This document shows, piece by piece, positions 1 to 6,903 of a stretch of DNA of 10,166 nucleotides (the first letter of the stretch is position 1; every line of letters begins with the position of its first letter). A program made the position numbers and the translations under genes. The DNA comes from Brevundimonas sp. (lineage in GTDB: Bacteria; Pseudomonadota; Alphaproteobacteria; Caulobacterales; Caulobacteraceae), in contig JALAGW010000189.1 of NCBI GenBank assembly GCA_022712235.1, forward strand, positions 1 through 10,166. The letters run 5' to 3'. The notes beneath the pieces were generated by a model. It did no database searches, had not been told where the DNA came from, and was given only the letters and a program-made list of their open reading frames with translations.

Positions 1-978
1 CCGCCGCCCCTCGCCCCGCTGAAGTCGACCGCCGCCTTCCCCGTCGGCCTGTGCGCCATGACGGGCCAGCTTGATGATCCGCAATGGGTCGGGCTGGTCC
101 GCACCCACTTCAATCAGCTGACCCCCGAGTGGGAGATGAAGATGGAGCGGATTCTGACGCCGACGGGCGGCTATGACTTCTCGGCCGCCGACCGCATCGC
201 CGCCTTTGCCCGCGACAACGGCCTGCGCCTGCACGGCACCACCCTGATCTGGTATGCGCAGGACCATCCCTATTTCCACGATCTGGACCGGGTCCGGTTC
301 GCGGCCGAATACGACCGCTGGATCGCCACGCTTGCCGGTCGCTATCGGGGTCAGGCGGTCGGATGGGATGTGGTCAACGAGCCGGTGACCAACGACGGCG
401 AGGGGCTGCGCGACTGCCTGTGGAGCCAGCGCCTGGGTCAGGACGGCTACATGATCCGCGCCTTTGAACAGGCCAAGGCTGCGGACCCCGACGCGATCCT
501 GTTCATCAACGACTACAATCTGGAGAACACGCCCAGGAAGGGCGTGACCTTCCTGCGCACCGTCGAGCGCTTGCTGAAGGCCGGCGCGCCCATAGGCGGC
601 CTGGGGACCCAGTCGCATCTCGACATCGAGATTCCCGCCGGTCAGACCGCCGCCTTCATGCGCGAACTGGCCGCCTTCGGCCTGCCCGTCCACGTCTCCG
701 AACTGGACGCCTCCCTGCGCGCCGACCGCCGCCTCGACACCCGATCGCAGGCGCTGAAACTGGAGCAACAGAAGGCCCGCGTGGTGGAGCTGGCCGAGGC
801 CTTCATGGCCCTGCCCCCGGCCCAGCGCTACGCCTTCACCGTCTGGGGCCTGCGCGACACCGACAGCTGGCTGCGACGGGGCGGCGAAGATGACGGTCGC
901 GATCAACCCCTGCTGTTCGACGCCCTGGGCCGGGCCAAGCCGCTGGCGGCGGCGCTCGAGACGGCCTTCCGGGGCTGA
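1..978 (+). CDS. GH10 endo-1,4-beta-xylanase-like glycoside hydrolase (5' end outside window)
   Basis: The reading frame is open from base 1, and recognisable GH10 sequence precedes the first ATG (base 58), so the true start and any export signal lie upstream. Counting from that internal Met, the landmarks of a GH10 TIM barrel are present: FNQLTPEWEMK (18-28), GTTLIW (60-65), WDVVNEP (103-109) with the acid/base Glu108, NDYNLE (151-156), GTQSHL (183-188), VHVSELD (211-217) with the nucleophile Glu215, and FTVWGLRDTDSW (260-271). The family hydrolyses beta-1,4-xylan or related glycans with retention of configuration and is usually secreted. Both catalytic glutamates are intact. Three cleft positions differ from the usual ENEMK and GHTLVWH motifs: Trp25 for Asn, Thr61 for His and Tyr66 for His. 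The fold assignment is firm, but the substrate is uncertain because of these changes. The gene ends in TGA just before a palindrome. Confidence 0.9.
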   Translation, partial: PPPLAPLKSTAAFPVGLCAMTGQLDDPQWVGLVRTHFNQLTPEWEMKMERILTPTGGYDFSAADRIAAFARDNGLRLHGTTLIWYAQDHPYFHDLDRVRFAAEYDRWIATLAGRYRGQAVGWDVVNEPVTNDGEGLRDCLWSQRLGQDGYMIRAFEQAKAADPDAILFINDYNLENTPRKGVTFLRTVERLLKAGAPIGGLGTQSHLDIEIPAGQTAAFMRELAAFGLPVHVSELDASLRADRRLDTRSQALKLEQQKARVVELAEAFMALPPAQRYAFTVWGLRDTDSWLRRGGEDDGRDQPLLFDALGRAKPLAAALETAFRG

Positions 979-982
979 CTGC

Positions 983-1011
983 GATCCTCCCTTGCGAAGC
1001 GGGGGAGGATC
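983..1011. repeat. Intergenic palindrome after the GH10 gene
   Basis: A perfect 9-base inverted repeat, GATCCTCCC (983-991) and GGGAGGATC (1003-1011), encloses an 11-base centre that can extend the stem by G-T and G-C pairs. It begins 5 bases after the xylanase stop codon. No T-run follows on either strand, so a classical intrinsic terminator is not supported. The CTCCC/GCTTCGC/GGGAG wording resembles short dispersed palindromes common between genes in Caulobacterales. That resemblance is from memory and was not tested by a genome search. It could stabilise the 3' end of the upstream mRNA. Confidence 0.6.
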
Positions 1012-1057
1012 AAAGGGATTTACCGGAACGCAAGCCTCACCGTGATCTAACGGCGTC

Positions 1058-1735
1058 ATGAAACTGATCCACGCCCTTCAGGACAATTCCGATCCCAACT
1101 CGCTGGTGTCGCGCTTTCGCCGCGCCCGCGCCAAACGCGTCACGGCCTTGATCGAGGCCATCCACGCCGAAAAGAGCGCGGTGCGGATCATCGACCTGGG
1201 CGGCGAGCCGGAATACTGGAACCTGTTCCCGCGCGACTTCCTCGACGCGATGAAGGTCCACATCACCCTGGTCAATCCGGGCGGTTTCGACGCCGTGGAC
1301 GAGACCCTGTTCGACAATGTCGACGGCGACGCCTGCTCCCTGCCCCAGTATGCGGACAACAGTTTCGACCTGGTCCATTCCAACTCGGTCGTCGAACACG
1401 TCGGCGACTGGGTGCGCATGGAGGCCTTCGCCGCCGAGGCGCGGCGTCTGGCCCCGCGTTACTATGTCCAGACGCCCTATTTCTGGTTCCCGATCGAGCC
1501 CCACTTCTCGGCGCCCTTCTTCCACTGGCGCAGCGAGCAGAGCCGCGCCCGCGCCCTGATGCGCAAGGCCCATGGCTTCTCGCAGAAGGCCGCCGACATC
1601 GGCGCCGCCATGCGCGACGTCCAGCACGCCCGCCTGCTGGACAAGACCCAGTTCCGCTTCCTCTTCCCCGACGCCGCCCACCACGACGAGGTGGTTCTGG
1701 GCCTCACCAAGTCGGTGATCGCGGTCAGAGGATAG
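1058..1735 (+). CDS. Class I SAM-dependent methyltransferase, substrate unknown
   Basis: This is a 225-residue protein with a Rossmann-type SAM-binding core. Motif I is VRIIDLGGEP (42-51). A following strand holds HITLVNPGG (68-76), an acidic turn VDGDACSLP (88-96) would contact the adenine, and the post-motif NSFDLVHSNSVVEHV (101-115) is typical of Methyltransf_11/23-like enzymes. The second half, with YYVQTPYFWFPIEPHF (135-150), is rich in aromatic residues and is the likely acceptor-binding part. There is no signal peptide or membrane segment, so it is cytoplasmic. The ATG at 1058 lacks a clear Shine-Dalgarno, which is common in this group. The gene stands alone between the xylanase palindrome and the convergent ileS, so the neighbourhood gives no clue to the acceptor. 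Small molecules, lipids or glycans are all possible. Confidence 0.85.
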   Translation: MKLIHALQDNSDPNSLVSRFRRARAKRVTALIEAIHAEKSAVRIIDLGGEPEYWNLFPRDFLDAMKVHITLVNPGGFDAVDETLFDNVDGDACSLPQYADNSFDLVHSNSVVEHVGDWVRMEAFAAEARRLAPRYYVQTPYFWFPIEPHFSAPFFHWRSEQSRARALMRKAHGFSQKAADIGAAMRDVQHARLLDKTQFRFLFPDAAHHDEVVLGLTKSVIAVRG

Positions 1736-1790
1736 GTCGTCCTCCCTGGCCCCAAGGAGTTGAACGAGGACAGCCTCTTGCCGACCGGAA

Positions 1791-1821
1791 GGTAGAAAGC
1801 CCCTTCAAAGCGCGAAGGGGC
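1791..1821 (-). terminator. Hairpin terminator downstream of ileS
   Basis: On the minus strand, 6 bases after the ileS stop codon, an 8-base perfect stem GCCCCTTC/GAAGGGGC (arms 1814-1821 and 1799-1806) closes a 7-base loop. It is followed by the short T-rich stretch TTTCTACC. Stem length, position and the pyrimidine tail fit a weak intrinsic terminator for ileS. The plus-strand side is followed by CTGCCTC, with no T-run, so it is less likely to stop transcription from the convergent methyltransferase gene. Confidence 0.7.
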
Positions 1822-1827
1822 CTGCCT

Positions 1828-4755
1828 CTAGGCCTTCTGCGCGTCCAGCCAACGGACCGCGTCGGCGTCGCGAGCCGACAGGTCGGGGTAGTCGGCGTCG
1901 GAGCCGACGTCCGGCACCCGGCGCCAGGAACGGGCGCACTTGGGATGGTCGGCCAGCTTGACCTCAACGGCGACAGCGTCGCCGCCGACCGCCAGTTCAG
2001 CGCCCGAGGTGCGGAAGACCTCGGCGGCGTCCAGACCCTCGAACGGGGCCAGCAGTTCTGCCGGAGCCGTGACCACCGGCCAGGCGTCCAGCGCGCCGCC
2101 GATCAGCTTGTCGCGACGCGCGGCTTCCAGGGCCTCGTTGACGACTTCCAGCACCGTGTTGACCCCGGCCCAGCGTTCGGCCTCGGCCGTGTTGCGCCAT
2201 TGGCCGGGCGTTTCCGGGATGACGCGAGCGCAGTTGGTGCCGGCTTCCGGGAAGCGCGTGGTCCAGGCCTCGTCCATGGTGAAGGGCGTCAGGGGCGCCA
2301 GCCAGGCGGTCAGGCGGCTGAAGACCTCGTCCATCACCGTGCGCACGGCGCGACGGCGGACGCTGTCGGGACGGTCGCAATAGAGGCTGTCCTTGCGCAC
2401 GTCGAAATAGAGCGCCGACAGGTCGCCCGAACAGAACTCCAGCACCGGCCGCACCACATCCTGGAAGCGGTATTCGGCGTAGGCCTGACGCACCTGGGCG
2501 TCCAACTCCCACAGACGGTGCAGGATGAACTGCTCCAGCGGCGGCATCTGACCGTAAGGCAGGCGCTCGGCCTCGTCGAAGCCGTTCAGCGCGCCCAGCA
2601 GATAGCGGACGGTGTTGCGCAGCTTGCGATAGGCGTCGACCGTGGTCTGCAGGATCTGCTTGCCGATGCGCTGATCGTCCGAATAGTCGACCAGGGCCAC
2701 CCACAGACGCAGGATGTCGGCGCCCGACTCCTTGATGACGGTCAGGGGATCGGTGGTGTTGCCGCGCGATTTCGACTGCTTCTCGCCGTTCTCGTCCAGG
2801 GTGAAGCCGTGGGTCAGAACCGCCTTGAATGGCGCCCGGCCGCGCGTGCCGCAGCCTTCCAGCAGCGACGACTGGAACCAGCCGCGATGCTGGTCCGAAC
2901 CTTCCAGATAGAGGTCGGCGGGCCAGTGCGACGGGCGGTCGCCGCTATAGCCACGCTCGGCCGTGCGAGGGTCGATGGTGAAGGCGTGGGTCGAGCCTGA
3001 GGCGAACCAGACGTCGAGGATGTCCGTCACCTTCTCAAACCGCTCCGGGTCATGCGCGCCCAGGAAGTCGGCATCGGGGGCCGAGAACCAGACGTCGGCG
3101 CCGCCCTCGGCCACGGCCTTGACGATGCGGGCGTCGACTTCAGGGTCGTGCAGGGGCTGGCCGGTCTGCTTGTCCACGAACATGGCCAGGGGCGTGCCCC
3201 AGGCGCGCTGACGGCTGATCAGCCAGTCGGGGCGGCCCTCGACCATCGAGCGGATGCGGTTCTTGCCCGCCGCCGGGTGGAAGGCGGTGGCGTCGATGGC
3301 GTTCAGGGCGCGGTCGCGCAGGGTGGCGCCGTCTTCCAGCTCCTCATCCATGCGGATGAACCACTGCGGGGTGTTGCGGAAGATGATCGGGGCCTTGGAG
3401 CGCCACGAGTGCGGATAGGAGTGCTCCATCCGGCCGCGCGCCAGCAGGTTGCCCGCCTCGATCAGCTTCTCCATCACAGCGCCGTTGGCGGGGCCGAACT
3501 TGCCGGTCTTCTTGCCCTCGGTCTCCAGCACCTTCAGGCCCGCGAACAGGGGGACGTGCTCATAATAGGCGCCGTCAGGATCGACCGTGTCCGGCACCTC
3601 GCGATGACCGTGGGCCAGCCAAACCGCATAGTCATCCGCGCCGTGTCCCGGCGCCGTGTGAACGAAGCCGGTGCCCGCATCGTCGGTGACGTGGTCGCCC
3701 GCCAGCAGCGGCACGGAGAAGCCGTAACCCGAGTCCAGCGCCGCCAGCGGGTGGGCGCATTCCAGACCCGACGGGTTGATGGCGTCGATACGGGTGAAGC
3801 CGCTGATCTTGGCGGCCTTGAACACGTCCTCGGCCAGCTTGTCCGCAATGATGAAGCGATCGCCCGGCTTGGCCCAAGGCTCGTAGTCCAGGCCTTCTTC
3901 CAGCGCCGTGACCTCATAGAGGCCATAGGCGATCTCGGGGCCATAGCTGATGGCGCGGTTGGCCGGGATGGTCCAGGGCGTGGTCGTCCAGATCACCACC
4001 GAGGGCGTGGCCGCGCGGAAGGACAGCAGGTCGTCCGGGTGGCTGTCGGTCGCGCCGACCACCGGGAACTTGACCCAGATCGTGGGCGAGACGTGGTCGT
4101 GATATTCCACCTCGGCGTCCGCGAGGGCCGTGCGCTCGACCGGCGACCACATCACCGGCTTGGAGCCGCGATACAGCTGGCCCGAGTTCTTGAACTTGTG
4201 GAACTCGGCGACGATGGCCGCCTCGGACGTGAAGTCCATGGTGGCGTAGCGGTTGGCGAAGTCGCCGGTGATGCCCAGACGCAGGAACTGGTCGCGCTGC
4301 AGGTCGATGTATTTGCCGGCGTATTCGCGGCAGGCGGTGCGGAACTCTTCCTTCGAGACCTCGTCCTTGCGGCGGCCCTTGGCGCGGAACTGCTCCTCGA
4401 TCTTCCACTCGATCGGCAGGCCGTGGCAGTCCCAGCCAGGGACGTAGTCGACGTCATAGCCCATCAGGAAACGCGAGCGGACCACGAAGTCCTTCAGCGT
4501 CTTGTTCAGGGCGTGGCCGATGTGGATGTCGCCGTTGGCGTAGGGCGGGCCGTCGTGCAGGACATAAAGCGGCGCCTTCTGGGCCTGACGCGTGGCGCGC
4601 AGGTGACCATAGAGGTCGCCCCACTGGGCCAGGATTTCCGGCTCCTTCTTCGGCAGGCCGCCGCGCATGGGGAAGGGCGTCTCGGGCAGGAAGACGGTGT
4701 CGCGATAGTCGCGGCCCGATGCGTCAGCGGAGGTGTCTTTGGTGGCGTCGGCCAT
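1828..4755 (-). CDS. ileS: Isoleucine--tRNA ligase (IleRS)
   Basis: This essential cytoplasmic class I synthetase attaches isoleucine to tRNA-Ile and hydrolyses mischarged valine. The 975-residue product has the N-terminal FLPETPFPMRGGL signature, the HIGH motif within GDIHIGHALNK (HIGH at 78-81), a long CP1 editing insert containing WTTTPWTIPANRAI and TAPGHGADDY, and the second catalytic motif KQSKS at 659-663 (bases 2767-2781) in place of canonical KMSKS. A C-terminal anticodon-binding region follows. The end of the protein reads KCARSW (939-944), where many bacterial IleRSs have CxxC followed by a second CxxC. Only one of these cysteines remains, so the zinc finger is probably not metal-bound. 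The frame is open to an ATG at 4833, but I chose 4755 (MADATKD) because family similarity begins soon after it and a promoter-like -10 lies inside the longer version. Neither ATG has a good Shine-Dalgarno. Confidence 0.97.
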   Translation of the reverse strand: MADATKDTSADASGRDYRDTVFLPETPFPMRGGLPKKEPEILAQWGDLYGHLRATRQAQKAPLYVLHDGPPYANGDIHIGHALNKTLKDFVVRSRFLMGYDVDYVPGWDCHGLPIEWKIEEQFRAKGRRKDEVSKEEFRTACREYAGKYIDLQRDQFLRLGITGDFANRYATMDFTSEAAIVAEFHKFKNSGQLYRGSKPVMWSPVERTALADAEVEYHDHVSPTIWVKFPVVGATDSHPDDLLSFRAATPSVVIWTTTPWTIPANRAISYGPEIAYGLYEVTALEEGLDYEPWAKPGDRFIIADKLAEDVFKAAKISGFTRIDAINPSGLECAHPLAALDSGYGFSVPLLAGDHVTDDAGTGFVHTAPGHGADDYAVWLAHGHREVPDTVDPDGAYYEHVPLFAGLKVLETEGKKTGKFGPANGAVMEKLIEAGNLLARGRMEHSYPHSWRSKAPIIFRNTPQWFIRMDEELEDGATLRDRALNAIDATAFHPAAGKNRIRSMVEGRPDWLISRQRAWGTPLAMFVDKQTGQPLHDPEVDARIVKAVAEGGADVWFSAPDADFLGAHDPERFEKVTDILDVWFASGSTHAFTIDPRTAERGYSGDRPSHWPADLYLEGSDQHRGWFQSSLLEGCGTRGRAPFKAVLTHGFTLDENGEKQSKSRGNTTDPLTVIKESGADILRLWVALVDYSDDQRIGKQILQTTVDAYRKLRNTVRYLLGALNGFDEAERLPYGQMPPLEQFILHRLWELDAQVRQAYAEYRFQDVVRPVLEFCSGDLSALYFDVRKDSLYCDRPDSVRRRAVRTVMDEVFSRLTAWLAPLTPFTMDEAWTTRFPEAGTNCARVIPETPGQWRNTAEAERWAGVNTVLEVVNEALEAARRDKLIGGALDAWPVVTAPAELLAPFEGLDAAEVFRTSGAELAVGGDAVAVEVKLADHPKCARSWRRVPDVGSDADYPDLSARDADAVRWLDAQKA

Positions 4756-5000
4756 GGGAGAATCTTTGTCTTTTGCGCGGGCGCCGAGGAGGCGGCGCGA
4801 ACGCAGTCTAGCGTGAAGGCCGTTGAACGGCATCGGCGATATTCGATCCCGACGTGCGCGGGGCTGACCAGCCCTGGCGCTACGCCGGGCGGCTAATCGA
4901 AATCGGACGGATCACGCGAACGGTCATGCTCGAACCGTCTAGCAGACGGGGCGGCGCCTGCGCCATAGTCGAAGCGCACTCTAGGGACGGGAGACAGGCG
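4756..5000. other. Divergent intergenic region between ileS and the lipoprotein gene
   Basis: These 245 bases separate two divergently transcribed genes and should hold both promoters. They contain the ileS -10 candidate. They also hold small inverted repeats: GGGCT/AGCCC around 4861-4874, ACGGT/ACCGT (4920-4924 and 4934-4938), and CCGTCT-AGC-AGACGG (4935-4949). There is no T-box-like leader, tRNA gene or ORF with recognisable protein similarity. No convincing -35/-10 pair was found for the plus-strand gene. Confidence 0.5.
4805..4812 (-). promoter_or_regulatory. Putative ileS -10 element
   Basis: Read on the minus strand, the octamer GCTAGACT fits the Caulobacter housekeeping -10 consensus (GCTANAWC) at six of its seven specified positions. 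It lies about 50 bases upstream of the chosen ileS ATG (4755). No convincing TTGACG -35 is present at the expected spacing. TTCAAC lies upstream but is closer than usual. If the element is real, it excludes the ATG at 4833 as the ileS start. Confidence 0.35.
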
Positions 5001-5555
5001 ATGCGGGCTCGGATCATCATGGCGGCGGCGGTGCTGGCTTTGGCGGCGGCCTGCTCTCCCGCCGAGGAGAAGGCGCCCGCTCCGGCCGAAGCGCCCCTGG
5101 CGGGACGCGCCGCCATCTACGCCGCCGGTGAGCAGGACGCCGAGGCCTTCGCCCGCGCCCTCTACGCCGACGCCGCCGCGCCTGTGGCCAATGATCCCGC
5201 CAAGGCGACGATCATCCCCGGCCGCGACCCGCTCTATACCCGCACCCTGAACGCCCTGATCGGCGTCGACTTTCGCGAGGCCCAGTCCCGGAACGAGGTC
5301 CCCTATCTGAACTACGACCCCGTCTGCGCCTGTCAGGACGCCGACGGATTCGCCCTGGTCGCGCTCAGGATGACGCCCGACGGCGACAAGGCTTCCACCG
5401 CCGAGGTGACCTTCACCAACCACGGCGAGACCCATCAGCAGACGCTCAAGCTGGTCAGGGAAGGCCCCATGTGGCGCATCGCCGACGCCATCGACGGCCA
5501 GGGCAAGTCCCTGCACGACGCCCTGATGGCCATCGCCGAGAAGGCCGAGGGCTGA
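5001..5555 (+). CDS. Predicted DUF3828-type lipoprotein
   Basis: The 184-residue product begins MRARII, then a hydrophobic stretch ending LALAAAC, with Cys18 as the probable lipidation site. The lipobox is slightly atypical because alanine occupies -3. A Pro/Ala/Glu-rich linker (19-33) leads to the globular part. In that part IYAAGEQDAEAFARALY (39-55), DPLYTRTLNALI (76-87), VPYLNYDPVCACQDADG (100-116) and LVREGPMWRIADA (151-163) match the layout of DUF3828, a domain of unknown function seen in exported proteins. The protein should sit at the periplasmic face of a membrane. The frame is open from 4854, but the ATG at 5001 has GGGAG 7 bases upstream and starts exactly at the signal peptide, so it was preferred. 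A 122-base gap separates it from the polyamine genes, so it is probably transcribed separately. Its function is unknown. Confidence 0.8.
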   Translation: MRARIIMAAAVLALAAACSPAEEKAPAPAEAPLAGRAAIYAAGEQDAEAFARALYADAAAPVANDPAKATIIPGRDPLYTRTLNALIGVDFREAQSRNEVPYLNYDPVCACQDADGFALVALRMTPDGDKASTAEVTFTNHGETHQQTLKLVREGPMWRIADAIDGQGKSLHDALMAIAEKAEG

Positions 5556-5663
5556 GCCCGGCAACTCCTGCGACACGCGACCGTTAGCGATCCTGTCATC
5601 ATCGTGTTAAGAGCCCCGCCCTTTATAGCGGCGGCGGTGTCGCCAAGGCCTTTCAGACTTCTC

Positions 5664-5670
5664 AGGAGAA
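5664..5670 (+). promoter_or_regulatory. Strong Shine-Dalgarno of the carboxynorspermidine dehydrogenase gene
   Basis: AGGAGAA lies 7 bases before the ATG at 5678. It is the best ribosome binding site in the window, where most genes have weak or no Shine-Dalgarno, and it fixes the start codon. It suggests efficient translation of the first polyamine gene. Confidence 0.75.
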
Positions 5671-5677
5671 GCCACAC

Positions 5678-6883
5678 ATGAGCAAGGTGCTGGTTATTGG
5701 CGCAGGCGGCGTCAGCTCGGTCGCCGTCCACAAGATGGCGATGAACTCGGACATCTTCTCGCACATCACCCTGGCGAGCCGCACCAAGTCCAAGTGCGAC
5801 GCCATCGCTGAATCCGTGAAGTCGCGCTTTGGCGTGACCATCGACACGGCGGCCATCGACGCCGACGACGTCGCCGCGACCACGGCCCTGATCCAGTCGG
5901 TCAAGCCGGCCCTGGTGGTCAACCTGGCCCTGCCCTATCAGGACCTGGCCATCATGGACGCCTGCCTGGCCGCCGGCGTCAACTACCTCGACACGGCCAA
6001 CTACGAGCCGCGCGACGAAGCCAAGTTCGAATACAAGTGGCAGTGGGCCTATCAGGAGCGCTTCAAGGAAGCCGGCCTGATGGCGCTGCTGGGCTCGGGC
6101 TTCGACCCCGGCGTGACCTCGGTCTTCGCCACCTACACCAAGAAGCACCTGCTGGACCGGATCGACACGCTCGACATCCTGGACTGCAACGGCGGCGACA
6201 CGGGCCTGCCCTTCGCCACCAACTTCAACCCGGAAATCAACCTGCGCGAAGTGACCGCCAACTCGCGTCACTGGGAAAACGGCCAGTGGGTCGAGGGCCC
6301 GGCCCTGTCGCACAAGCAGGCCTTCGACTTCGAGGGCGTGGGTCAGAAGAACATGTACCTCATGTACCATGAGGAACTGGAGTCGCTGGCCAAGTTCTAT
6401 CCCGAAATCAAGCGCATCCGCTTCTGGATGACCTTCGGCGACAGCTACCTGAAGCACCTGGAAGTGCTGGAAAACATCGGCATGACCTCGATCGAGCCGA
6501 TGATGTTCCAGGGCCGCGAGATCATCCCGATCGAGTTCCTGAAGGCTCTGCTGCCGGAACCGGCCTCGCTGGGTCCGATCACCAAGGGCAAGACGAACAT
6601 CGGCACCATCGCCACCGGCGAAAAGGACGGCGTCGCCAAGACCTTCTACGTCAAGAACATCTGCGACCACGAAGAAGCCTATGCTGAAACCGGCAACCAG
6701 GCCGTCAGCTACACCACCGGCGTCCCCGCCATGATCGGCGCGGCCATGATGCTGACCGGCAAGTGGTCGGGCGCCGGCGTCTTCAACATGGAGCAGCTGG
6801 ACCCCGATCCCTTCATGGACATGCTGAACAAGCATGGCCTGCCGTGGACCGTGGAAGAGCTGGACGCTCCGCTCGCTTTCTAG
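5678..6883 (+). CDS. Carboxynorspermidine dehydrogenase/synthase (saccharopine dehydrogenase family)
   Basis: This 401-residue oxidoreductase has an N-terminal Rossmann motif VLVIGAGGVSS (4-14). ITLASRTKSKC and VVNLALPYQDLAIMDACLAAGVNYLDTANYE follow, as in the saccharopine dehydrogenase/Lys1-like family, with GSGFDPGVTSVFA and NGGDTGLPF in the middle. The carboxynorspermidine branch condenses L-aspartate beta-semialdehyde with a diamine and reduces the imine with NAD(P)H. Putrescine gives carboxyspermidine and 1,3-diaminopropane gives carboxynorspermidine. The assignment to this branch, rather than to lysine metabolism, rests mainly on the decarboxylase partner 20 bases downstream. Length fits the family (about 400), and the enzyme is cytoplasmic. 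Which diamine is used cannot be read from the sequence. Confidence 0.9.
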   Translation: MSKVLVIGAGGVSSVAVHKMAMNSDIFSHITLASRTKSKCDAIAESVKSRFGVTIDTAAIDADDVAATTALIQSVKPALVVNLALPYQDLAIMDACLAAGVNYLDTANYEPRDEAKFEYKWQWAYQERFKEAGLMALLGSGFDPGVTSVFATYTKKHLLDRIDTLDILDCNGGDTGLPFATNFNPEINLREVTANSRHWENGQWVEGPALSHKQAFDFEGVGQKNMYLMYHEELESLAKFYPEIKRIRFWMTFGDSYLKHLEVLENIGMTSIEPMMFQGREIIPIEFLKALLPEPASLGPITKGKTNIGTIATGEKDGVAKTFYVKNICDHEEAYAETGNQAVSYTTGVPAMIGAAMMLTGKWSGAGVFNMEQLDPDPFMDMLNKHGLPWTVEELDAPLAF

Positions 6884-6903
6884 GACCTGAGTAAAAAGAC
6901 GAC

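Noticed and set aside
1037..1684. 215-residue minus-strand frame antisense to the methyltransferase
   Set aside because: The plus-strand frame carries the SAM-binding motifs. The antisense frame shows none and is typical third-position shadowing.
3052..4896. 614-residue open frame on the plus strand, antisense to ileS
   Set aside because: It lies opposite a certain essential gene. Its translation is Val/Gly/Ala/Arg/Asp-rich without any domain, as expected for an antisense frame in high-GC DNA, where stop codons are rare.
4834..5000. N-terminal extension of the lipoprotein from the ATG at 4854
   Set aside because: The extension has no protein-like pattern and would place 49 residues before a clear lipoprotein signal peptide. 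The ATG at 5001 has its own GGGAG site.
5591..5630. Possible promoter (CTGTCA and TTTATA) before the dehydrogenase gene
   Set aside because: The spacing between the two boxes (23 bases) is too long and the match to the Caulobacter consensus is poor. A promoter is expected in this 122-base gap, but it cannot be placed with confidence.
5435..6835. 466-residue minus-strand open frame antisense to the carboxynorspermidine dehydrogenase gene
   Set aside because: It is a compositional shadow rich in His, Asp, Val and Gln with no recognisable motif. The plus-strand gene has a strong Shine-Dalgarno and clear family motifs.
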